DNA of 64,000 nucleotides from assembly GCA_038230515.1 (NCBI GenBank), contig JBBRND010000014.1, positions 1 through 64,000 on the forward strand, in the 5' to 3' direction. The notes beneath the pieces are model-generated. The model made no database searches and was not told where the DNA came from. It saw only the letters and a program-made list of their open reading frames with translations. A program made the translations under genes and the position numbers. The stretch comes from JAPLDB01 sp038230515. Lineage in GTDB: Bacteria; Bacteroidota; Bacteroidia; AKYH767-A; 2013-40CM-41-45. Shown piece after piece: positions 8,678-17,728 of the stretch; positions within the stretch are counted from its first letter, which is position 1, and the number at the start of each line of letters is the position of its first letter.

Positions 8678-9310
8678 TTAGCTTATTTTCGCAATTATGA
8701 TCGTATTTTCTTCAAGCGAACCATCATTTTTTTTGTAGTGTACTCTTGATAAATTAACTATTTCAAAATGATTTTCGGTTAAATCTTTTTTAAGACTTTC
8801 TAGTTCGTGGTAATAAAAAAAAGTTCTGTCCCCACTACTGGCTGCCAGATACCCTGAATTATTATAGTCGCCTTCTACAAAACTAAAGTATATAATCCCA
8901 TTGGTAGCCAATAATTTATTGCAGTCGGTAAACAATTTTGAACAGTCGAATTTAGATAAATAAGGCAAGCAAAAACCACAAACAATCCCATCAAATTCAG
9001 TTGTCAGTTTATTAATTTGTCTGCAGTCCATAACTTTAAAATTTGTAGTTGGGTTATTTTTTTTTGCCAATTCAATCATATTTGGAGCAACGTCAATACC
9101 TTCTATCAGCAAATCTGGTCTTTTTGACAACATATATTTTGTTATATTACCTGGTCCGCAACCAATTTCTAAAATTGCAGCGTTTACATGGGTCAACTGT
9201 TTACAAAAAATGTCGTACGATTCATTGTACAAATCCAAATCCATAAACTGGTCCTGATATAGTTGAGCCACTTTATTCCAGGTCTCGAATGTTTCATTAT
9301 AGCTGTCCAT
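8678..9310 (-). CDS. Class I SAM-dependent methyltransferase
   Basis: A 210-residue protein starting MDSYNETFETWNKVAQLYQD. Motif I is ILEIGCGPGN, followed by an acidic 'EGID' beta-2 end and 'VMDCRQIN' and 'GIVCGFCLPYL' segments, all typical of the methyltransferase-11/25 fold. The substrate is unknown. The ATG at 9310 was chosen because an upstream in-frame start at 9361 would overlap the preceding gene by more than 40 bases. Upstream lies the EreA/ChaN-like gene (stop at 9318), leaving a 7-base gap, so the two are probably cotranscribed. Confidence 0.85.
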   Translation of the reverse strand: MDSYNETFETWNKVAQLYQDQFMDLDLYNESYDIFCKQLTHVNAAILEIGCGPGNITKYMLSKRPDLLIEGIDVAPNMIELAKKNNPTTNFKVMDCRQINKLTTEFDGIVCGFCLPYLSKFDCSKLFTDCNKLLATNGIIYFSFVEGDYNNSGYLAASSGDRTFFYYHELESLKKDLTENHFEIVNLSRVHYKKNDGSLEENTIIIAKIS

Positions 9311-9317
9311 ATGTTTC

Positions 9318-10667
9318 TTAATCCTTTGGCAATTTATAATCAATGCCAAAATTTTTTGCATATTCTTCCATTGGTTCTAATCCTATTTTTGCTCTGCGAA
9401 TGTTTACATTTTTTTCATCTTCTATTGGAGAAAATTTCCAACCGCCTGTTTCTTTATCGGGAACAAGTTGCGAACCGTAAATTTGTTTTTTATTTTCTCT
9501 CATCAAAACCCTGTCTTGCATCAGTGCTAAATCACTTGCCCGTGATTCGCTGTCGGCAACGGATTTCATAAACATCGGTAAGTATTTTTCCTGCTTTTCT
9601 AAGTTGGCATGCTGAATAACAATGTAACAAACAAAGTTGCTTGCAGCACCGAAAACACTTCTGTCTAACCAGCCATATTTATTAATGAGTGCCTCCACTA
9701 CAATTTGATTTGTGCTGTCAATGTAGTCCATGAACTCTGCTGAATCACCGTGTGCTCTTGTCTTTTGGTCACGGTCATAAATTGCTTTGAGTTGTTTGTG
9801 AATTGCTGCTGTGTCAATTTTTTCCTGATAATTAAAAACCATTTTTGCAGGTGTCATATATCGTGTGTAATACGCGCCTGTGTAGGGTGCGTTTGATTTT
9901 GCAGAATACAAATAGAGGTAATCGGGAAACGGAAGAATGGTGTCATACACCGATTCGGGAGAATCAAAATATTTTAATTCTAAACCATGAGAAAAGTTTG
10001 CGTTGCAAGTTCCTTTCGTGTAGTAATTGTTCAACGAACAAATTTTCTTTGCATCAAGATTTAGTTCCTTGTCGCGTTTCAAATACGAAATCATTTTGTC
10101 GGGTTCGTTTTTGTTGTGAGCATTTCCGCTTATCGTAATCATTTTCCAGGTGGGATGAAGCAAATATTGTTTTTTGATTTTTGAAAACATGATGCTGTCT
10201 CTTGAATACATTTCTTCTTTCCCTTTATTTATATCGTAAAAGAAAATCTGAACTTTTGGATTGTTGTTTAGTTTGGAAATAATATTTGCCCAGGCAAAAC
10301 TTTCTCTGCCGTCTTGCTGTGGCGGATTTGCAAAGAATTGAGATTTATAAATATTGCTGTCGGTGTGAAGCGAAAGATAGAGTTGCATTTGCTCCGGTGG
10401 AATTTCCAAACCAACCTGAACGCTGTCGCCATTGTTGGCATAAAGTTTTGCAAGCCCCGTTACAAGTTGCGCAGGTTTGTTTGTGCCGTGCATTTCGCCA
10501 ACCATTACAATTTGAAAACGCGAAAGCAATTTGTAAACACTATCAGAAAGTTGTTCGGGATTGTCAACTCTTACGGCACCGTTTCTTAAAAGCGTTGCTG
10601 CATCTTGTCCGTTTGAAGGCAAACAGCTCAGCGCAAATGTCAGAATAAAAAATACGCTTCTGAGCAT
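9318..10667 (-). CDS. Secreted EreA/ChaN-like domain fused to a DUF6624-like domain
   Basis: A 449-residue protein with a signal peptide (MLRSVFFILTFALSCLPSNG). Residues 40-250 carry a VGEMHGT motif (57-62), a 'VGLEIP' strand and a TISGNAHN motif. These are the Glu/His signatures of the EreA/ChaN/TraB superfamily of metal- or heme-binding hydrolase-like proteins. Residues about 290-449 match DUF6624: GWLDRSVFG, an IQHAN motif, LMQDRVLM, QIYGSQL, SPIEDEKNV and RRAKIGLEPMEEY. The two parts normally occur in separate proteins. The substrate is unknown, and antibiotic-esterase activity should not be assumed from the EreA likeness. It is the first gene of a pair with the methyltransferase. Confidence 0.75.
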   Translation of the reverse strand: MLRSVFFILTFALSCLPSNGQDAATLLRNGAVRVDNPEQLSDSVYKLLSRFQIVMVGEMHGTNKPAQLVTGLAKLYANNGDSVQVGLEIPPEQMQLYLSLHTDSNIYKSQFFANPPQQDGRESFAWANIISKLNNNPKVQIFFYDINKGKEEMYSRDSIMFSKIKKQYLLHPTWKMITISGNAHNKNEPDKMISYLKRDKELNLDAKKICSLNNYYTKGTCNANFSHGLELKYFDSPESVYDTILPFPDYLYLYSAKSNAPYTGAYYTRYMTPAKMVFNYQEKIDTAAIHKQLKAIYDRDQKTRAHGDSAEFMDYIDSTNQIVVEALINKYGWLDRSVFGAASNFVCYIVIQHANLEKQEKYLPMFMKSVADSESRASDLALMQDRVLMRENKKQIYGSQLVPDKETGGWKFSPIEDEKNVNIRRAKIGLEPMEEYAKNFGIDYKLPKD

Positions 10668-10682
10668 GTATCAGTTTGATTT

Positions 10683-13319
10683 TTATTCAACAATTAATTT
10701 CTGAGTGAACAACTTTTCTCCATCACTTACCTTCACAAAATAAATTCCCTTTGCCAATGATGAGATATCAATCTCTGCCCGGGATTTATTGCTTCCGAAA
10801 CCTGCACCCTGTTTTAAAAGAATTTCGCCAAGGATACTTGTAATCGCCACTTCAACATGGATGTCCTTATGATAATTGATGGTCACATTCAATATATCTG
10901 AAGTTGGATTTGGATAAATGTTTAAGGATAGCATGCTATCAGAATTTTGTTCCGGTAGTGCTGTGATTAAAACATCTGTTTCGTAAACACCGCGACCGAA
11001 AGTTGCTGCTCTTATTTTTGCAGGCGCTGCCGGTGAAATCTCCATATCTAATACAGGTGCGTTTGGCAAAGCAGTATTGTACAAAGTCCACATACCCGAA
11101 GAATTGTTTATGTAATAAACTCCTGCATCCATTCCAACATAAATTCCTCCATTGCTGCTTCCTCTTTCATATACTGAACAGTTAGCCGGAATATTTGGTA
11201 AGTTGTAAGAAATGTTTGCCCAGTTTGTCCCACCGTCTATAGTTTTGAAAACTTTATTTCCATTAGAATAACCACTAAAAGTTACCCAGGCAATGAGGGG
11301 ATTGTTAGGATCAACAGTAACAAATGATCCCGAAGCAAGAGTTGTTGGTAATCCGCTACAGAGAGTCCATGTGTTTCCTGCATCTGTTGTTGTGAATACT
11401 CCTGTTGTTCCGTGTATTGCATAAATGAATTGATTATTGGAGGGGGCGATGGCAAATTCGGTGATGTATTGATTGGAAATAACCGGACCCATTGTTCCCG
11501 GGGTTGGAGCCCAGCTATTGGCTTGATTGAAGGATTTATACATCTGTGCCCGTCCTGCATATAATGTTCCGGCAGAAACCGGGTCTTGCTTCCAAGGTGT
11601 TACCCAACCGCTTCCTGCAGGTAATCCGGTCGTGCATGCATTCCAACTCCCGCCACCATTGGTGGATTTATAAAATTGTCCTTGTGTGATGGATGCGAAC
11701 ATATTTTGATCATTTGTTTGATCAATGAAGCAATCTCCACCATCAGCAGCTAAACTTGCACTGTACACATTGTTGTTGAAAATATTGGAGCCATTATCCT
11801 GATGACCTGTAAGCCACAAATCAGGAGAAAGCGTAGAGAGCCCGATCTTGTATATCATTGCAATATTCATTGGAGAACTATGATCGATCCAATCTGTTCC
11901 GGTGTATTCAAATATTCCTCCGTCATTTACACTGTATAAAATGCCTGCAGCAGTATATTCTAATTCCTGATGATCAGTGTGAACATACGGAACGGCACTG
12001 CTCCAATTGTACGCGCATCCGATTCCTGCCCATGTCGTTCCGCCATCCATTGATCTCCAAACACCTAATCCTCCTGCAACAATTTCATCCGCATTTAATG
12101 GAGATGCATCAATTGAAAGATTATACCAGCCCTGACCGGAAGTGGAAGTGATAAAGCAATCGCTCGCAACAACATCAGGAGTGTTAGACATTAAAGTGAA
12201 CGATGTTCCTCCATCCGCTGAACGATACACGCCTTGCAATCCGTAGGTGCCGGTAGCAGAAGAAATTACATAAACCAAATTTGGATTGGCAGGTGTAACT
12301 GCAACTTCCATTCGCGTTGATCCGCTGTTTGGAATTCCATTTGAAATTTGCTGAAAGCTTACTCCTCCGTCAATTGATCTTCTGAAACTAAGGCCACCTG
12401 CATAAATGGTATCTATACTTCCCGGTTTGAATTCAAGATCAAAAGTATTATTAAAAAGAACCTGGGTCCATGCGCCAGCACCTCCATTCGTATTTCTGTA
12501 AATTCCACTTGTGGTGGAGCACATCACGATAAGTGGATTTATAGAATTGATGATAATGTGACGGATCTCTATCTTTTGACTCAATTGAAATGTCAATCCT
12601 GTTGCTGTCCATGTTAATCCTCCATCTATTGATTTTAAAACTCCGAATGATGATGGATCGCGAAATGATCCGTAACCATCTCCCGTTGCGAGGTACATTA
12701 TATTTGTATTGATTGGATCAATGGCAAGATCGGTGCAACCAATGGTAGTGTCATTATCGGTATTTGTTGTCCATGTTTGTCCGTTGTCCGTTGTTTTCCA
12801 TAATCCACCGGCAGCCGCACCCACCCAATAAGTATTGGGACTTCCCGGTTCATAGGTAACAAAATTTAGTCTGCCTGCTTTGCGCGGAAGTCCATTTGTT
12901 GCTAATCCGTTAAGCGGACCAAAAGGTCCTTTGGCTACCCAGGGCGAGGAGAGTACATTATCGCATCTATTTAATTTTTGTTCACTATTTTGCTGCAGGA
13001 ATAAATTATAATTGGGCAACGTGGTAGAAAGTAAGGTAAGGTCACCGCTCGGGTAAACACGTGGTGCAACAAAAGATTCCCATCTTTTATATTGTTCGTA
13101 ACCGGGGAATATGCCACCCTCTTCAATTTCCCCGGCTTTAGTTTCATCTGCATTATCCTGATGCAGGTTTTTCGATGCATAAGAATTAAAAGAATCTTGC
13201 ACTGTATAAAAATTCTTTTCGTGCTGCCATGTATCTATCCAGTTTTGTGCAAAGACATTTTGTAATGAAAATAAAATACAAACTGTAAAGAGTGTGAGAG
13301 GATGTCTGATCGTTTTCAT
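10683..13319 (-). CDS. T9SS-secreted beta-propeller protein with Asp-box (BNR) repeats
   Basis: An 878-residue protein with a signal peptide (MKTIRHPLTLFTVCILF..., cleavage after VFA). Residues about 125-780 form a sortilin/sialidase-type propeller with at least six Asp-box motifs of the form S/T-x-D/N-x-G-x-T/S-W/F (for example KTTDNGQTWT, KSIDGGLTWT, RSMDGGTTWA, KSTNGGGSWN, KTIDGGTNWA). The C-terminal 80 residues are a type A T9SS sorting domain (LNIYPNPTSDIL ... GIYFVKVSDGEKLFTQKLIVE split near the end). No sialidase Arg triad was identified, so enzymatic activity is not implied. It is probably a cell-surface or released adhesion or binding protein. Confidence 0.85.
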   Translation of the reverse strand: MKTIRHPLTLFTVCILFSLQNVFAQNWIDTWQHEKNFYTVQDSFNSYASKNLHQDNADETKAGEIEEGGIFPGYEQYKRWESFVAPRVYPSGDLTLLSTTLPNYNLFLQQNSEQKLNRCDNVLSSPWVAKGPFGPLNGLATNGLPRKAGRLNFVTYEPGSPNTYWVGAAAGGLWKTTDNGQTWTTNTDNDTTIGCTDLAIDPINTNIMYLATGDGYGSFRDPSSFGVLKSIDGGLTWTATGLTFQLSQKIEIRHIIINSINPLIVMCSTTSGIYRNTNGGAGAWTQVLFNNTFDLEFKPGSIDTIYAGGLSFRRSIDGGVSFQQISNGIPNSGSTRMEVAVTPANPNLVYVISSATGTYGLQGVYRSADGGTSFTLMSNTPDVVASDCFITSTSGQGWYNLSIDASPLNADEIVAGGLGVWRSMDGGTTWAGIGCAYNWSSAVPYVHTDHQELEYTAAGILYSVNDGGIFEYTGTDWIDHSSPMNIAMIYKIGLSTLSPDLWLTGHQDNGSNIFNNNVYSASLAADGGDCFIDQTNDQNMFASITQGQFYKSTNGGGSWNACTTGLPAGSGWVTPWKQDPVSAGTLYAGRAQMYKSFNQANSWAPTPGTMGPVISNQYITEFAIAPSNNQFIYAIHGTTGVFTTTDAGNTWTLCSGLPTTLASGSFVTVDPNNPLIAWVTFSGYSNGNKVFKTIDGGTNWANISYNLPNIPANCSVYERGSSNGGIYVGMDAGVYYINNSSGMWTLYNTALPNAPVLDMEISPAAPAKIRAATFGRGVYETDVLITALPEQNSDSMLSLNIYPNPTSDILNVTINYHKDIHVEVAITSILGEILLKQGAGFGSNKSRAEIDISSLAKGIYFVKVSDGEKLFTQKLIVE

Positions 13320-13725
13320 AACTTTTGTTTTAAGTTTTGATACTTTGTTTACTCACAAATGTAATTAGAAAGCAGCAGTGTTTTTACAATCAAAACTCTT
13401 CTTTTAAAAATTTATTCACTTCATTAATTATTTTTTATTTGTGTTCATGATGGGCTTCGCTTAATTCAGGTTGCAGTGTCGTTTGTTCGGAGTGTTAGCA
13501 TGACCGATAACATCCAAATATACGCAACAAAACCACCGTTTATTTCACTTATCCAAAACCCGTATGTTGGATAAACGAAACTCCGAGAAATAGACTACAA
13601 CTCCGGCTTTCGGTTATTTCCTTTTCGGCAGTGGCTCTGATAAGGCAAAGCCCTTTAAAGGGTTCAGCCCCTTTTTAGGGGTTGGTTTGCGCAAAAACCC
13701 TTAAAAAATAAAAAAACGAATCTGG
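13320..13725. other. Intergenic region upstream of the Asp-box gene
   Basis: About 400 AT-rich bases with several short palindromes (CCCTTTAAAGGG near 13660, CCCC-TTTTTA-GGGG near 13670, and the inverted repeat at 13549-13574) but no reading frame with protein-like features. It probably contains the promoter of the gene starting at 13319. It is followed by the 21-bp repeat blocks. Confidence 0.5.
13549..13574. repeat. Inverted repeat, 8-bp arms
   Basis: TTATCCAA (13549-13556) and TTGGATAA (13567-13574) are perfect inverted copies around a 10-base loop, in the gap upstream of the Asp-box gene. No T-run follows. It could be an operator or a structural RNA element. Confidence 0.45.
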
Positions 13726-13767
13726 GCATCACGACTTCATTTCTAAGCATCGCGATTTCTAATCTAA
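13726..13767. repeat. Two-unit 21-bp repeat
   Basis: Two consecutive 21-base units, GCATCACGACTTC... and GCATCGCGATTTC..., both ending TCTAA. They lie 106 bases before the large array at 13874 and only one base out of its 21-base phase, so they may be a decayed part of the same block. Confidence 0.45.
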
Positions 13768-13873
13768 CCATGGAATTTTATCCCACCAATTTTAAATAGT
13801 GGGTTTTATAACTGACGGCAATTTCACGAACTGACAGGTGATGGATTCACAAAGTTTTACTTTTTCCCGTTCG

Positions 13874-14188
13874 AAAAAAGAGAAGCGCACCAAATTAATT
13901 GCAATGATATGGCTTGGAAAAGGAAGACACCTCAAATGGATTGAAATGATGCGGCTTGGAAAAGGAAGACGTATCAAATGGATTGAAACGATACGTCTTG
14001 GAAAAGGAAGACGTATCAAATGGATTGAAACGATACGTCTTGGAAAAGGAAGACGCATCAAATGGATTGAAATGATGCGGCTTGGAAAAGGAAGACGCAT
14101 CAGATGGATTGAAATGATACGGCTTGGAAAAGGAAGACACCTCAAATGGATTGAAATGACGCGGCTTGGAAAAGGAAGACACATCAAA
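13874..14188. repeat. 21-bp tandem array A (15 units, alternating two unit types)
   Basis: Fifteen 21-base units without a length change. Eight units of type GGAAAAGGAAGAC...TCAAA alternate with seven of type TGGATTGAAA...CTT, so the visible period is 42. The first two units are degenerate. Neighbouring units carry complementary arms, such as GACGTATC/GATACGTC and GACGCATC/GATGCG, that vary together in the middle of the array. The unit length keeps one plus-strand and two minus-strand frames open (14-residue repeats such as RLGKGRRIKWIE), which are best seen as by-products. It lies between the 3' end of the DUF2490 gene and the upstream region of the Asp-box gene. Confidence 0.9.
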
Positions 14189-14369
14189 CAGTATAATTGA
14201 ATCAAAAACGGGCATTAGAATAGTTAAAAATCACACATGCAAGTACCATTTAGGATTAGTTACCTGATAATTAGAATGATTTCATGCCTTAAAATTGCAG
14301 GAAGGGAATTTTTTTGTGCCCGCGCTAAAAAATATTACCTAAAGGAATGGTTTCAGGAAATGCTGCAAG

Positions 14370-15071
14370 CTATAGACTCAACGCATACTGAAATCCCAGT
14401 GTGAAATCGTTTTCGGCACGTTTGTTATTGAAGTCATGCTGGATCATGTAGTAAATGCCAACGCTGTGTCTTTTGTTAATTTCATAATTGCAGCCCGCAT
14501 AAAACCGCTGCCTGTCCCACAAATCATCAGATTGCTCAAAGCTTGGATTGGTGAACTGAAACCGGAACTCTGCCGCGAGGTATGGTGAATACTTTTTGTA
14601 AGAATAGGCAAGATCAAATTTGTGGCGCATGTAGCTTTCAACATACTTGCCCACATCGCTTGAATAATAATCGCGCACCTGCCCTTGTAGCCGCAGCCTG
14701 TAAGTGAGAGAAAAATTTGTCAAAAACTTTCGCTTATATGAAATATCTAAATACAAGCGGTGCCGCTTGCTGAAATAATAATTGTTCTCATTTTTAGTGG
14801 ACTGATTTTTGTTGATGAACCGATAGACGAGCGAAAACTTAAAGTTCTTATTCAGCCGATAAGTTATTCCTGCATTGGTAAAAAACAGGTTCACACGGCT
14901 AATGTTATCAAACAATCGCAACTCTTCATCAACTCCTGCGCTCCAATGTCTTGTAATCTGCTTATCCACGCTCACAGTTGTCCACAACCAGGCATCTTGC
15001 GGCAACTTCTGAGCTTTTAATTCAGTAAGAAAAAAATGCAAAATAAAAATGAGAGATACTCTTTTGTGCAT
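14370..15071 (-). CDS. DUF2490 outer-membrane beta-barrel protein
   Basis: A 233-residue protein with a signal peptide (MHKRVSLIFILHFFLTELKA) and then the DUF2490 pattern: DAWLWTTVSVDKQITRHWSAG, a 'NLFFTNAGITYRLNKNFKFS' strand pair, 'YRFINKNQ', many amphipathic strands with aromatic girdles, and a C-terminal aromatic/hydrophobic strand (FTLGFQYALSL) typical of outer-membrane barrels. It probably lies in the outer membrane; its function is unknown. It is the last gene of the minus-strand run starting at 22468, and a palindrome at 15104 precedes it. Confidence 0.85.
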   Translation of the reverse strand: MHKRVSLIFILHFFLTELKAQKLPQDAWLWTTVSVDKQITRHWSAGVDEELRLFDNISRVNLFFTNAGITYRLNKNFKFSLVYRFINKNQSTKNENNYYFSKRHRLYLDISYKRKFLTNFSLTYRLRLQGQVRDYYSSDVGKYVESYMRHKFDLAYSYKKYSPYLAAEFRFQFTNPSFEQSDDLWDRQRFYAGCNYEINKRHSVGIYYMIQHDFNNKRAENDFTLGFQYALSL

Positions 15072-15103
15072 TCAAAAATTTTAACTGATAAACTCGCTTA
15101 GAG

Positions 15104-15123
15104 TTACAGGAAACATCCTGTAA
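15104..15123. repeat. Palindrome upstream of the DUF2490 gene
   Basis: TTACAGGA and TCCTGTAA are perfect 8-bp arms around AACA, in the 79-base gap between the EamA and DUF2490 genes. No T-run follows on the minus strand, so it is more likely an operator or processing site than a terminator. Confidence 0.35.
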
Positions 15124-15150
15124 TACAAACAAAGGTACTTTAAATAGTTG

Positions 15151-16104
15151 TCAAAATAATTTTTGCTGAAGCATTTCTCTCCAGATCAAAATCAGCACAC
15201 CGCCAACAGCCACCAGCACACCGATGAATGATTGCACCGAAATCTTTTCTCTGAAAAATAAAATTGAAATCAGCAGCGCACTCACGGGCACTAACGAGAA
15301 AATGGTTTGCGCCACGCTCACATCAATATGCTGAATCGTGATTAGTGATAGGAGCACACCCATGAACGGTCCGAAGATGGTTCCCATTACGGCAAACTTA
15401 ATTCCCTTGTTTTGATTGGCGATTATAGGGGCAATCACTTCTTTTTGTTTTCGCTGAAGCAATGTAAGTATGAGCAATGAAAAAAATCCGATGCTGATGC
15501 GCATGAATGTTGCGGGCAGAGGATCAATGGTAAATCCTTCTTCCATCATTCCTTTCTTCGAGAGCACAAGCCCCACTCCTTGACAAATTGCAGAAAGCAC
15601 TCCCACAATTATTCCTGTTGCAATGCTTCCGTGACCATGATCTGGAATTGCTTCGCGCTGTCTTCGTCCTAAACTGATGCTCATCACACCAATCATAGTA
15701 ATAACCATCCCTGCAATACCGGTAGCGTTTATCCGTTCTCCCAGCAACAGCGAACCGGCAAGCAAAGCCGCAGCCGGAGAAAGCGTGGTGAGCACACTGC
15801 CTGTGCGTGCGCCAAGTATGGAATACATTCTGAATGCAAAAAAATCTCCGATGGTTAACCCTACAATGCCTGAAATGCCAAGCCATATCCATGCACTGAA
15901 ATGAGTTGACGTAAATATTCCGAAGAAACTTTTGTGGTCAATAATAAGATTGGCAGCAGCAAGAAAAAAGATGGCAAGGAACAACCGGAAATGATTGAGA
16001 GAGTTTGATCCTAACCTGCGCGCTGCCTGCGTGAACGGGAATATGCAGATGCTCCACGACAACGTGGTAAGAAGAGCAAACAGTAATCCAGAGGATTGTG
16101 TCAC
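15151..16104 (-). CDS. EamA/DMT-family inner-membrane transporter
   Basis: About 317 residues with ten predicted membrane helices in two EamA repeats of five, separated near the middle by a polar segment (GRRQREAIPDHGHGSI). The second half has the usual 'GTIFGPFMGVLLSLITIQ' and 'VSALLISILFFREKIS' signatures. The start is placed at the GTG at 16104 (VTQSSGLLFALLTTLSW) because DMT proteins usually begin right at the first helix. An in-frame GTG at 16155 would add 17 residues. The substrate cannot be predicted. It lies 77 bases after the chitinase gene. Confidence 0.85.
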   Translation of the reverse strand: MTQSSGLLFALLTTLSWSICIFPFTQAARRLGSNSLNHFRLFLAIFFLAAANLIIDHKSFFGIFTSTHFSAWIWLGISGIVGLTIGDFFAFRMYSILGARTGSVLTTLSPAAALLAGSLLLGERINATGIAGMVITMIGVMSISLGRRQREAIPDHGHGSIATGIIVGVLSAICQGVGLVLSKKGMMEEGFTIDPLPATFMRISIGFFSLLILTLLQRKQKEVIAPIIANQNKGIKFAVMGTIFGPFMGVLLSLITIQHIDVSVAQTIFSLVPVSALLISILFFREKISVQSFIGVLVAVGGVLILIWREMLQQKLF

Positions 16105-16181
16105 AATAATAAAGTTGATGCAAAGAAAAGAAAGGAGATGCAATTCGGTAAGCACCTTCCTTACTATGTACTAACAGAAAT

Positions 16182-17675
16182 TTACTGCACTACAAATTTC
16201 TTCTCCGCGCTCCCCCCGGTGCAGGTCAACATGGCCACATACACACCGGCAACTTCTATCTTTATCTTCTGCTCAACAAATCTTTCGGCAGAGGAAAATT
16301 TTTCTTGATAAACAACTTCGCCCATCACATTTACGATCTTCAACGAAGAGTTTGAAGACACGGAAAACTTCAGCGTAACTTCTTTTGAAGAAGGATTCGG
16401 AAAAACAGAAATTGAATTGGTCGTGTTCGGTTTAACTGAACTTATGCCAGCAGGAGCATTGCAAAATACTTTATTCAATGTGTCAGCGAGCGGGGTGCCT
16501 CCAATTACACCGCTGCCAATGGATGTTTCAAGATAATCGCCAGTAATTTCCCAAATGATTGCTCCGCGCAGGTTGTTATCAACAATGTATTGCGCTTTTA
16601 AGGCAATGCTTTGTTCATCGTCATAAGAAACAAATGTGTTCAGGTTTCCATTGCCGGTTAAGTAGGGCACTTGCGCCTGCAAATCCCATGCACGGGTAAA
16701 TAGATTATAATTCTTCATCACATTATAGTAAAGCGGAGAACCGGCATCCTCCGGAAAAGTGCCATTATCTGCAATGCCAGTTGATGCAACGAACAAGGCA
16801 GGAGCAGCAGTGGTTTGCACCGATCGTCCATAAAATGCAACTCCGCAGGTAATCTTAGATGCTGGCACGTTGTAGTATTGCATGAGGTATTGAACGGAAC
16901 TGTCAAGATTAAAAGTAACATCACCCTGCGCAGGTGCATAGAGCGGAGCATTGTGATTGGTGGTTGCATCCCACGCTCCGAAATAATCGTAACTCATCAG
17001 GTTTATGATGTTAAGAATATTCTGCACGTTGTTCCACTCTATGTTTGCCATGTTACTTTCCGATGCGGCCACAGCAGCGGTAAGCAGCATCGTTTTTCCG
17101 TTTGCTGAACCATACGCATCTATCGAATCTCGTATCTGCTGAAGAAGAAGTGTGAAGTTTACTTTATCAGCCAGTGTTCCGTTGTGACCAACAAAGCCGG
17201 GATACTCCCAGTCAATGTCAATGCCGTCAAGATTAAATGTGTCGCAAAGGATTACGCAGTTATGTGCAAAGTTTGCACGCAGTGTAACATCGGAAGCTAT
17301 CGCAGAAAAATTATCGGAGAGCGACCAGCCACCAACGGAGATCAGCACTTTTACATTTGCATTGTGTGCAAGATCAACCAATGATGTATTAGGATAGTGC
17401 CCTCCCTGAGCCCAGTTTATTTCTCCGAGTAAAAGAATTTCATCGCTGTAAGAATCGGTGCCTGCAATGCTTCCATCGGTTTGTGGTGCAAAGAATGCGT
17501 AGTTGACGATGGTGTACTTGCTGTAATCAATGGAGTTTGGCTGAACAAGCTTTGCGCGATCGTACCACTGCCAGCCGGGATAATAGCCAACTACTTCGCG
17601 GCAGGGTTGTGCATGAATCTTACTGAACAATGCAAGGATAAAAATGATGGAGAGGAGTATCTTTTTCTTTTTCAT
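16182..17675 (-). CDS. GH18 chitinase with T9SS sorting domain
   Basis: A 497-residue protein with a signal peptide (MKKKKILLSIIFILALFSKI, cleavage after HAQ). It is a GH18 catalytic domain at about 25-410, with the SxGG motif (SVGG, 113-116) and the DxxDxDxE motif DGIDIDWE at 150-157, so Glu157 is the predicted acid/base. An 'INLMSYDYFGAWD' strand and a 'GAIIWEITGDY' strand (conserved Trp) complete the barrel. Residues about 425-497 are a type A sorting domain (SVFPNPSSKEVTLKF ... KKFVVQ). It should be secreted by the T9SS to cleave chitin or related beta-1,4-GlcNAc polymers outside the cell. Confidence 0.92.
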   Translation of the reverse strand: MKKKKILLSIIFILALFSKIHAQPCREVVGYYPGWQWYDRAKLVQPNSIDYSKYTIVNYAFFAPQTDGSIAGTDSYSDEILLLGEINWAQGGHYPNTSLVDLAHNANVKVLISVGGWSLSDNFSAIASDVTLRANFAHNCVILCDTFNLDGIDIDWEYPGFVGHNGTLADKVNFTLLLQQIRDSIDAYGSANGKTMLLTAAVAASESNMANIEWNNVQNILNIINLMSYDYFGAWDATTNHNAPLYAPAQGDVTFNLDSSVQYLMQYYNVPASKITCGVAFYGRSVQTTAAPALFVASTGIADNGTFPEDAGSPLYYNVMKNYNLFTRAWDLQAQVPYLTGNGNLNTFVSYDDEQSIALKAQYIVDNNLRGAIIWEITGDYLETSIGSGVIGGTPLADTLNKVFCNAPAGISSVKPNTTNSISVFPNPSSKEVTLKFSVSSNSSLKIVNVMGEVVYQEKFSSAERFVEQKIKIEVAGVYVAMLTCTGGSAEKKFVVQ

Positions 17676-17728
17676 AAAATGAATTGGATGAACCTAGCAC
17701 TAAAGTAAATTTCAATCCTGTAGAAAAA

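Noticed and set aside
10683..13319. Sialidase activity inferred from Asp-box motifs
   Set aside because: Asp boxes also occur in non-enzymatic sortilin-like propellers, and no Arg triad or nucleophile Tyr was identified.
13440..13600. A possible integron attC-like site (GTTAGC, inverted TCGGAGT/ACTCCGA words)
   Set aside because: Only short matches. No integrase gene, no cassette boundaries, and the paired words do not form the attC arrangement.
13792..14215. Three overlapping reading frames (one on the plus, two on the minus strand) through array A encoding short-repeat basic proteins
   Set aside because: A 21- or 42-base unit keeps any stop-free frame open. Several frames are open at once with no signal peptide, fold or start context. 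They are by-products of the array.
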